A stretch of DNA of 64,000 nt from Maricaulis sp048270095. Its GTDB lineage: Bacteria > Pseudomonadota > Alphaproteobacteria > Caulobacterales > Maricaulaceae. The stretch spans positions 1 through 64,000 of the forward strand of contig NZ_JBLWTL010000004.1 in NCBI RefSeq assembly GCF_048270095.1, read 5' to 3'. The position numbers and the translations under genes were made by a program. The notes beneath the pieces were generated by a model. That model did no database searches, was not told the origin of the DNA, and worked only from the letters and a program-made list of their open reading frames with translations. Positions within the stretch are counted from its first letter, which is position 1, and the number at the start of each line of letters is the position of its first letter. Shown here one piece after another: positions 57,736 through 64,000 of the stretch.

Positions 57736-58128
57736 TCAGGCAAACGCTCCGGCGACATCGCTTGCCAGCACCAGGGCGCGGCCACGTGCGATCAGCACAC
57801 CACAGGATGAGTGACATGTGGTGGCAAGGTCGACCAGGTGTTTCTCCGGGCGCAGGCGGGTGATTTCCACGCGCGCGGTCAGCGCTTCGCCGATCGGCGC
57901 GGTCAGCAGGAATTCTGTTTCCTGCTTGAGATAATTTGTGCCCTGGCCGGGCAGGTCGACGCCGAGCAGGGATGAGAACAGACCATTGATCAGGGCTTCC
58001 GGCACGGCATCCCCACTCAGGGGGGTGCCGGCAACGGCGTGCAGCGCCACAATATCGGCCGGGCTGAATGTGCGGGTGACTTGCGCTGACTGGCCGGTCA
58101 CCAGGGGCTGTCTTGCGGTGTCAGTCAT
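57736..58128 (-). CDS. MaoC-like hot-dog protein lacking the usual catalytic residues
   Basis: A 130-residue hot-dog-fold protein in tandem with the next gene. It keeps the general layout (FSPADIVALHAVAGT, ALINGLFSSLLGVDLPGQGTNYLKQETEF), but the hydratase catalytic D-x-N-P-x-H motif is absent. It may be the non-catalytic half of a heterodimer or a thioesterase-like protein. Its ATG overlaps the MaoC stop (ATGA). It is the last gene of the TetR-led operon. Confidence 0.75.
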   Translation of the reverse strand: MTDTARQPLVTGQSAQVTRTFSPADIVALHAVAGTPLSGDAVPEALINGLFSSLLGVDLPGQGTNYLKQETEFLLTAPIGEALTARVEITRLRPEKHLVDLATTCHSSCGVLIARGRALVLASDVAGAFA

Positions 58129-58496
58129 GCCTCGACCTCGGTTTCGCCGCTGCAGGTGATGACCCCGTCCGTCAAGCGCATTACCTGGAGGCGGATCTTT
58201 GCCGCCGAGCCGCTTTCGGCGATCATTTCCGCATCGAAGCGGAGCGGTTGATCGACCGGTGAAGGGGCACAATACCGGGTCGCCTGCCGGATCTGCCGGC
58301 CGCCGGGCACCAGCTCCTCGACGAGGCCGCGCAGTACGGCGCAGAGGAGCGCGCCATGGGCGACGGTCTGGCCAAAGCGGGTGCGGGCGGAGAATTCCGG
58401 ATCGACATGGATCGGATTGTCATCGCCGGAGACGTGCGCGAAGGCATCGAAATCGGCTTGCGAAAAACTGCGCTCGAGTGAGGCGGTCCGGTTCAT
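58125..58496 (-). CDS. MaoC family (R)-specific enoyl-CoA hydratase-like protein
   Basis: A 123-residue hot-dog protein with the catalytic hydratase motif GDDNPIHVDPEFSARTRFGQTVAHGALL (Asp and His of DxNPxH). It is similar in size to PhaJ. It hydrates trans-2-enoyl-CoA to (R)-3-hydroxyacyl-CoA. It overlaps the acyl-CoA ligase stop by four bases and the second hot-dog gene by four bases. Confidence 0.86.
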   Translation of the reverse strand: MNRTASLERSFSQADFDAFAHVSGDDNPIHVDPEFSARTRFGQTVAHGALLCAVLRGLVEELVPGGRQIRQATRYCAPSPVDQPLRFDAEMIAESGSAAKIRLQVMRLTDGVITCSGETEVEA

Positions 58497-59995
58497 TCGC
58501 TATGTCCCGGCTGCGGCAATAGATGCTTCTGGACCTTGCCGGCGGCGGTACGCGGGAATTCGTCTGCGAACAGAAAATGGCGTGGCACCTTGTAGGCAGC
58601 GAGGCGCTCGCGGCACCAGCCGGTCAGGGCTTCGGCATCCTGGCCCTCCCCCTGGCGCAGGATGATATGGGCGCAGCCGACCTCACCCCATTTTTCGTCG
58701 GGCACGCCAGCCACTGAAGCTTCCTGGACGGCCGGGTGATCGGCAAGCGCATTCTCGACTTCAGCCGGATACACATTTTCGCCGCCGGAAATATACATCT
58801 CCTTGATGCGCCCGGCGACGAAGCAATAGCCATCCGCGTCGAAGCGCCCGAGATCGCCGCTCTTGAGCCAGCCATCGGCGGTGAAGAGCTCGGCGGTCTC
58901 CTGCGGGCGTTGCCAATAGCCCGGCGTCAGCCCCGGGCCGTGGAACTGGATTTCGCCGGTTTCGCCGGCCGCCAGAACTTCGCCATCAGGGCCGGCAATG
59001 CGGGCATCGACGAGGATCTGGGTCTTGCCGACCGAACCGATTTTTTCGAGCGCATGCGCCTCATCGACGAGAAAGGCGGTCGGGCCGGTCTCGGTCATGC
59101 CGAAGCCATTGCAGACGATGGCGCCGCGCGCGGCGAAGGTCTCGACCAGTATGTCCGGCAGGGGCGCGCCGCCACAGGACCAGTGGCGCAGCCGGGTCAG
59201 ATCTGTCCGGGCGAAATCGGGGTGCAGGGTCAGCTCGCGATAGACCGCCGGGACGCCGATGAAGACGTCCAGCGCACCCGCATTGATCAGTTCGAGCATC
59301 GGCCCGGCCTCAAAGCCGGGCAGGATATGAACTGTACCACCGCCAAACAGCACGGGCAGGGTGTGCAGATTAATGCCTGCGGTATGGAAGAGCGGCAGGA
59401 AATTGAGCGTGGAATCCGTGCCGCGCAGACCGATCGCCTGGCCGATATTGATCGAATTGACCAGCGCCATGCCAAAGGTCTGGATCACGCCCTTCGGCGT
59501 GCCGGTCGTGCCGGATGTATAGATCAGATACCAGCATTCCTGGCTCGGCCAGCTGCTACGGCCCGGGTGCGGGCGGGCGGCCTCGCGCAAGCGGGTATAG
59601 TCATGGTCAAGATCGAGAACCGGCATCGCCATCGGCTCTGACGCAGCAAGCGCCGCGTCGCGATCTTCCGCGCCGGTGATCATCAGGGCCGGCGTGCAAT
59701 CCCCGAGCAGCTGGATGAGTTCGCTCGCCGGCATGCGCCAGTTCAGTGGCACCAGAATAGCCCCCAGCTTGGCGCAGGCGAAGAGGATTTCGAAAAACTC
59801 GACACGGTTGCGGCACAGAATCGCCACCCGGTCACCGGACGAGATTCCACACGCCTGCAGCAGGCTGGCGGCGCAGGCGCTGCGCCGCTCGAGCGTGCGG
59901 TAATCGATCTGTTCGCCGGTCTCGACGACGTGGAAGGCGATGGCCTCCGGTTCGATAGCGGCGCGGCGGGCGGTGATGTCGAGCAGCGAATTCAC
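58493..59995 (-). CDS. AMP-forming acyl-CoA ligase
   Basis: A 500-residue ANL-superfamily enzyme: P-loop YTSGTTGTPKGVIQTF, A5-type NGFGMTETGPTAF, A7 SGDLGRFDADGYCF, A8 GRIKEMYISGGENVYPAEVE and catalytic Lys in PRTAAGKVQKHLL. It activates a carboxylic acid to its CoA thioester. Substrate unknown; the neighbours point to an acyl chain released from an ester. It overlaps the crotonase gene by four bases. Confidence 0.92.
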   Translation of the reverse strand: MNSLLDITARRAAIEPEAIAFHVVETGEQIDYRTLERRSACAASLLQACGISSGDRVAILCRNRVEFFEILFACAKLGAILVPLNWRMPASELIQLLGDCTPALMITGAEDRDAALAASEPMAMPVLDLDHDYTRLREAARPHPGRSSWPSQECWYLIYTSGTTGTPKGVIQTFGMALVNSINIGQAIGLRGTDSTLNFLPLFHTAGINLHTLPVLFGGGTVHILPGFEAGPMLELINAGALDVFIGVPAVYRELTLHPDFARTDLTRLRHWSCGGAPLPDILVETFAARGAIVCNGFGMTETGPTAFLVDEAHALEKIGSVGKTQILVDARIAGPDGEVLAAGETGEIQFHGPGLTPGYWQRPQETAELFTADGWLKSGDLGRFDADGYCFVAGRIKEMYISGGENVYPAEVENALADHPAVQEASVAGVPDEKWGEVGCAHIILRQGEGQDAEALTGWCRERLAAYKVPRHFLFADEFPRTAAGKVQKHLLPQPGHSE

Positions 59996-60807
59996 GGGTG
60001 AACCTCCACTGCGGCGGATTTCGGTGAGACGCGGAGAAAATGGTCCATCCGGGCGCGCGTCTCCGGGCGCGCAACCTGTATCAGAAACGCCCGGCGTTCG
60101 GCATCGAGCCGGTCGGCCAGCCCGTCGGGGCCCGCCTGGGCATCAAGCAGGCGGCGGCTCGTCACAATCACGCTGGCATCATGCGGTTCCAGCCGGGTCA
60201 GCATGTCTGTCAGGGCCTGCTCGAAGTTTTCGGGCTCGGCGAGCTGGTCAATCAGACCCATTTCCAGCGCCTGGTCCGCGCTCACACGCTGGTCGAGCGC
60301 CAGCCAGTGCGCGGTGCGGGCCCGGCCAATTCGATCGGGCAGCAGGGCCGTCCAGCCGCCGTCGGGTGCAAAGCCCATCTTCGCGTAATACGGCTGGATG
60401 AAAGCCGTCCGAGCCATCAGCGACAGATCGGCCGCCAGCATCAATCCGAGCGATCCGCCGGTCACCGGCCCATTGACCGCGGCGATCACGGGACAGGGCA
60501 GGGCGCGCAATTGCAGCAGGACACGGTTGAGCCCGCCGACGAGGGCATCGCTATAGGCGTGCAGGTCTTCAGCGCTGGTATCGTGTCCGCGGATCGCCGC
60601 AACATCGCCGCCGCTGGAGAAGCAGGGGCCGGTCCCGGACAAAACCACGGCCCGTGCTGTGCCCGCCGTGTCGTCCAGGGCCTGGCTCAATGTGTCGAGC
60701 AGGCCCGGTGTCAGGCTGTTGCCGCGGCCGGGCCGGTTGAGGGTGAGCCGTACAACATCGTCGGCGCGGCTCACCAGAATCTCGGATGAGGCAGGGACCA
60801 GGGTCAC
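59992..60807 (-). CDS. Enoyl-CoA hydratase/isomerase family protein
   Basis: A 271-residue crotonase: oxyanion-hole segments SGTGPCFSSGGDVAAIRG and NGPVTGGSLGLMLAADLSLMAR. The position of the second catalytic Glu is occupied by APDGGWTALLP (Asp), as in some isomerases. The GTG at 60807 overlaps the TetR stop (GTGA) and is preferred to the longer frame. Confidence 0.88.
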   Translation of the reverse strand: MTLVPASSEILVSRADDVVRLTLNRPGRGNSLTPGLLDTLSQALDDTAGTARAVVLSGTGPCFSSGGDVAAIRGHDTSAEDLHAYSDALVGGLNRVLLQLRALPCPVIAAVNGPVTGGSLGLMLAADLSLMARTAFIQPYYAKMGFAPDGGWTALLPDRIGRARTAHWLALDQRVSADQALEMGLIDQLAEPENFEQALTDMLTRLEPHDASVIVTSRRLLDAQAGPDGLADRLDAERRAFLIQVARPETRARMDHFLRVSPKSAAVEVHP

Positions 60808-61412
60808 GGCGCGAGCCCCCTGGAGATCAGGTCGGAAGCTTCGCGGGCGATCTCGTCGGCACTGCGTTCCGGCTCCCAAATGCCGAAGCGCAAGCCGAGA
60901 AACACACTCATCCCGATCAGGGCCCAGGCGCGGGTTTCCTGATTGCCATCACTGATCTCGCCGCGCTCGGCCGCGTCTTCCAGATTGCGCCGGTAGCGGT
61001 CGGCGAAACTGTCATAGTGTGCCTTGTATGCATCAGGGGCGACGAATTGTGCCTCTTCGATGATGCGGTAGAGATTGGGGTGGGCACGCGCGAATTCGAT
61101 ATAGGCAACCAGCCCCTTGTGCTCGGCATCGAGCCGGTCGGTTGCCCCCTTCACGCGCTCCGCGATCCAGCTCCGGGTCATCTCTCCCATATGGGCGACA
61201 AGTGCCCGGAATATCTCGTCTTTTGAATCGAAATAGACGTAAAACGTGCCCAGGGCGACCGCGGCGCGGCGGGTGATATCGCCGATCGAGCTCGAGTGAA
61301 ATCCGTTCTCGCCGAAGGATTCCTCCGCCGCATCAAGCAGACGATTTCGTGTCCGCTGGCCGCGCGCGGTTTTCGGACTTTTCGGGGAGGTCGAAGAAAG
61401 TGAAGTTGACAT
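60804..61412 (-). CDS. TetR/AcrR family transcriptional regulator
   Basis: A 202-residue regulator: HTH region RNRLLDAAEESFGENGFHSSSIGDITRRAAVALGTFYVYFDSKDEIFRALV (about 22-72), followed by a ligand-binding helical domain with hydrophobic positions. FadR/PaaR-like members respond to acyl-CoAs. It heads the four-gene catabolic unit (all with four-base overlaps) and diverges from the hydrolase-receptor pair, probably controlling both. Confidence 0.9.
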   Translation of the reverse strand: MSTSLSSTSPKSPKTARGQRTRNRLLDAAEESFGENGFHSSSIGDITRRAAVALGTFYVYFDSKDEIFRALVAHMGEMTRSWIAERVKGATDRLDAEHKGLVAYIEFARAHPNLYRIIEEAQFVAPDAYKAHYDSFADRYRRNLEDAAERGEISDGNQETRAWALIGMSVFLGLRFGIWEPERSADEIAREASDLISRGLAP

Positions 61413-61431
61413 ATGATTCAGTTTTCACAAA

Positions 61432-61448
61432 ATTGCCGGTAACGCAAT
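61432..61448. promoter_or_regulatory. Candidate TetR operator
   Basis: ATTGC-N7-GCAAT, a symmetric element in the 60-base space between the divergent TetR and hydrolase genes. Confidence 0.35.
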
Positions 61449-61472
61449 ATGGCATGAAAGCCACGGCGTGTG

Positions 61473-62408
61473 ATGCATCCGGGAGAGATCGGCACAGTGC
61501 TCAACATCAGATCAGATGGCGCCCAGGGCGCGGAGACGGCGCTGCGATCCTGTCGCATGAGCGACGGATCCGTGATGCGCTATCGTGATCTTGGTGCCGG
61601 GCCAGTCCTGTTGCTGGTTCATGGCTGGGCCGCGTCGGGCGATTTCTTCGAGTCCGTTGCCGATCAGCTTGCTGCCGGATTCCGGGTCGTTATTCCGGAC
61701 CTGCGTGCCCATGGCGCTACGCCAGCCGGCGAAGGCCCGCTTGATATCGACCTGCTCGCCAACGACTTGCAGACCCTGATCGACACCCTGGAGCTGAACG
61801 CGATCACAGCGCTGGGCTGGTCAATGGGCGCGACCGTGTTGTGGCGGTTGATCGCCCGCATGGGTCATACCCGTTTCGCGGGTCTGATCATTGAGGATAT
61901 GAGCCCGCGCATCATCAATACCGAGGGCTGGGCGCTGGGAATGGCGACCGGAATGGACAGTGCCGGGAGCGGGCGCGCTGTCGAGGCCATGCGCCATGAC
62001 TGGCCGGCCTATGCGGCCGCCTTTGCACCCAACATGTTTGCCCGCGGCCGGGCGGCCCGCGAGCCCGCCATGATTGCCGATATCGTCGCCCGTCTCAGCC
62101 GGCGCGATGGCGACGCCATGGCAGATCTCTGGCTCTCAATGGCCAGCCAGGATCTGCGTGAATCCTTGCCTATCATGAACTTGCCGACGCTCGTCATCTC
62201 CGGCGCGCGAAGTGAAGCCTACGGCCCGGAGACGAGCCGGTATCTCGTCGAATCATTACCCGAAGCGCAATCGGTCACGTTTGCGAACTCGGGACATGCT
62301 CCGCACCTGGAAGAACCGCAAGAGTTCGCCAGCGCGGTCACACAATTCGCCAACCGCGTGCATGCGGCGGCGGTCACCCACCATAATACCGAGGGAAAAC
62401 CATCATGA
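61473..62408 (+). CDS. Alpha/beta hydrolase
   Basis: A 311-residue alpha/beta hydrolase: oxyanion segment LLVHGWAASGDFFESVA, nucleophile elbow GWSMGA (Ser), acidic residue in LVISGARSEAYGP region and His in NSGHAPHLEEP. It probably hydrolyses an ester or lactone. Starts at 61473 (ATG), 61470 (GTG) or 61497 (GTG, with GGGAGAG 10 bases upstream) are all possible. Its stop overlaps the receptor start (ATGA), so uptake and hydrolysis are coupled. Confidence 0.88.
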   Translation: MHPGEIGTVLNIRSDGAQGAETALRSCRMSDGSVMRYRDLGAGPVLLLVHGWAASGDFFESVADQLAAGFRVVIPDLRAHGATPAGEGPLDIDLLANDLQTLIDTLELNAITALGWSMGATVLWRLIARMGHTRFAGLIIEDMSPRIINTEGWALGMATGMDSAGSGRAVEAMRHDWPAYAAAFAPNMFARGRAAREPAMIADIVARLSRRDGDAMADLWLSMASQDLRESLPIMNLPTLVISGARSEAYGPETSRYLVESLPEAQSVTFANSGHAPHLEEPQEFASAVTQFANRVHAAAVTHHNTEGKPS

Positions 62409-64000
62409 AAAAGACCCAGAAAATGACGCGGGCAGCGCTCCTGCTCAGCACGATCGCATCGACCATGCTCATCGCGGCACCCGTTCAGGCCCAACAAGCC
62501 GGCGACACCGCCACCTCTGACGTCATCACCGTGACGGCCCGCCGCCGCGAGGAATCGCTGCAGGACGTGCCGCTGGCGGTCACCGCCTATACCGGCGACC
62601 AGCTCGAGGCGATGGGCGCTGTCGACATCCTGGCGATTGCCGAAACGACGCCGAACGTCACGCTTGAAGCGTCGCGCGGCACCAATTCGACCCTGTCCGC
62701 TTTCATCCGCGGCGTCGGCCAGCAGGATCCGGTTGCCGGCTTTGAAGCCGGTGTCGGCATCTATGTCGATGACGTCTATCTCAACCGCCCACAGGCCGCC
62801 GTGCTCGATATCTATGATGTCGAACGGATCGAGGTTCTGCGCGGACCCCAGGGCACGCTCTACGGCCGCAACACCATTGGTGGCGCGATCAAATACGTCA
62901 CTCGCCGCCTTGACCCGGACGCGCCTGCCCTGTCGGCACGCCTGAATGTCGGCTCTTTCGGCCAGCTCGACCAGATCGTCTCCGGCAGCGTGCCAATGGG
63001 CGATACGTTCCGCGTCGGTGCCGCTGTGGCCAATCTCCAGCGCGACGGGTTCGGGACCAATCTCACCACCGGTGAAGAGAATTACGACAAGGACGTGCTC
63101 GGCTATCGTGTCAGCGCTGAATGGGAGCCGACCGGCGATCTCTTCTTCCGTCTGGCCTATGACTCGGTGGAAGACACCTCCAGCCCGCGCGGCGGACACC
63201 GTCTGATCCCGAGTGCTCCGGGCTATCCTGCTTTCTATGGCGTGATGGACAATGTCTTTGACACCCGCGCCGGCCTCGATGTCGTCGCGCAGAACGTCCA
63301 GAGCGATGGCCTGGCCCTGACGGCCGAGTGGCGTCTCAATGATAACTGGACCGTGCGGAACATCCTGTCCCGCCGTGAAGATGAATCCACCACGCCGATC
63401 GATTTCGACAATCTGCCTGAAGGCGATCTCGACGTTCCGGCGATCTACACCAATGAGCAGACCTCCGAGGAGTTCCAGCTCCTTTATGAAGGGGATCGTC
63501 TCGCCGGTGTGATGGGCTATTACTCGCTTGAAGCCAACGCGACGACGGTGTTCGACGTTCTGCTCGACACGGTTCTGGCCGGCCTCAATGCCCAGACCTT
63601 TGGTGATGTGGATACCAGCACCTGGTCGGTCTTCGCCAACTTCACCTATGACCTGACCGACACGGTCAGCCTCACGCTGGGTGGCCGTTATACCGAAGAC
63701 GAGCGGACATCCCGCGTCCTGCGCCGGACCTATCTGGGCGGCTTCTCGGAGTATTTTGGCGGCGCCGGCTTCGCAATCGCGACCACGTCCGACTTCCTCG
63801 GCACCAATTCCTGGGATGATTTCAGCCCGACGGCGTCGATCTCCTGGCAGCCAAGTGCGGCGAACAACTTCTACTTCACCTATAGCCAGGGCTTCAAAGG
63901 CGGCGGCTTCGATCCGCGGGCGCAGACCACCGGCACGCCGGATTTCGATCTCAGCGGCACGGTTACAGCCGACGAAGTTTTTGAATTCATGGCCTTCGAT
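62405..64000 (+). CDS. TonB-dependent receptor (truncated by the window end)
   Basis: The first 532 codons of an outer-membrane receptor; no stop before the right edge. A signal peptide (cleavage about VQAQ, residue 29) is followed by the TonB box-like DVITVTARRREESLQDVP, the plug domain (QVAVLDIYDVERIEVLRGPQGTLYGRNTIGGAI-type segment) and many aromatic beta strands. It belongs to the broad FecA/CirA-like oxidoreductase-linked group. The preceding hydrolase overlaps by four bases, so this receptor probably brings in the hydrolase's substrate. Confidence 0.93.
   Translation, partial: MKKTQKMTRAALLLSTIASTMLIAAPVQAQQAGDTATSDVITVTARRREESLQDVPLAVTAYTGDQLEAMGAVDILAIAETTPNVTLEASRGTNSTLSAFIRGVGQQDPVAGFEAGVGIYVDDVYLNRPQAAVLDIYDVERIEVLRGPQGTLYGRNTIGGAIKYVTRRLDPDAPALSARLNVGSFGQLDQIVSGSVPMGDTFRVGAAVANLQRDGFGTNLTTGEENYDKDVLGYRVSAEWEPTGDLFFRLAYDSVEDTSSPRGGHRLIPSAPGYPAFYGVMDNVFDTRAGLDVVAQNVQSDGLALTAEWRLNDNWTVRNILSRREDESTTPIDFDNLPEGDLDVPAIYTNEQTSEEFQLLYEGDRLAGVMGYYSLEANATTVFDVLLDTVLAGLNAQTFGDVDTSTWSVFANFTYDLTDTVSLTLGGRYTEDERTSRVLRRTYLGGFSEYFGGAGFAIATTSDFLGTNSWDDFSPTASISWQPSAANNFYFTYSQGFKGGGFDPRAQTTGTPDFDLSGTVTADEVFEFMAFD

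Overview
The window is GC-rich, densely packed bacterial chromosome. Its gene content (DUF1134/EipA-type envelope protein, PleD-like GGDEF protein, TonB-dependent receptor, TorF-type porin beside an ammonium transporter, many lipoprotein or Sec signals) fits a marine or aquatic alphaproteobacterium, plausibly of the Maricaulales/Hyphomonadales type. That placement is inferred from gene families and base composition; no rRNA or marker tree was available. No rRNA, tRNA, CRISPR array, transposase or integrase was seen.

Layout. 1-436: gene-free, with a large nested inverted repeat. 437-8543: mostly single genes: an M3 peptidase lipoprotein, a nitrilase-fold hydrolase, an amine oxidase, an EipA homologue coupled to a GNAT, an NTF2-like protein and an unknown membrane protein. 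8553-11760: a MerR regulator divergent from a small CDF transporter across a textbook MerR promoter, then two cell-envelope proteins. 11946-21127 (minus strand): the translation cluster infC, rpmI, rplT, pheS, pheT, interrupted by two secreted repeat-domain paralogues, a MerC-like protein with a Zur-like box, and an unknown membrane protein between pheS and pheT. 21281-31651: two glycosyltransferases, a GNAT, a TPR protein, a GGDEF protein with a degenerate receiver, the GST/unknown/queG operon, a FieF-like transporter, a nucleoside hydrolase and uppP.

31903-42514 is the most striking region: one minus-strand, nine-gene branched-chain amino acid operon (ilvD, ilvC, an ilvG/ilvM-type acetolactate synthase, leuA, ilvE, leuC, leuD, leuB). 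It is headed by an unannotated 46-residue leader peptide rich in Leu, Val and Ile, followed by a rho-independent attenuator and a matching antiterminator segment. The operon covers the whole path from acetolactate to valine, isoleucine and leucine except threonine deaminase.

43223-56035 is mainly nitrogen assimilation: amtB with a TorF-like porin, then, after a secreted zinc metalloprotease/BNR lipoprotein pair, gltD-gltB behind a near-consensus sigma-70 promoter, followed by inorganic pyrophosphatase. 56043-64000 carries a CrtI-like oxidoreductase and a TetR-led acyl-CoA catabolic operon (crotonase, acyl-CoA ligase, two MaoC-like hot-dog proteins). This operon diverges from an alpha/beta hydrolase coupled to a TonB-dependent receptor that runs off the right edge, suggesting uptake, hydrolysis and CoA-dependent breakdown of an unidentified ester or lipid.
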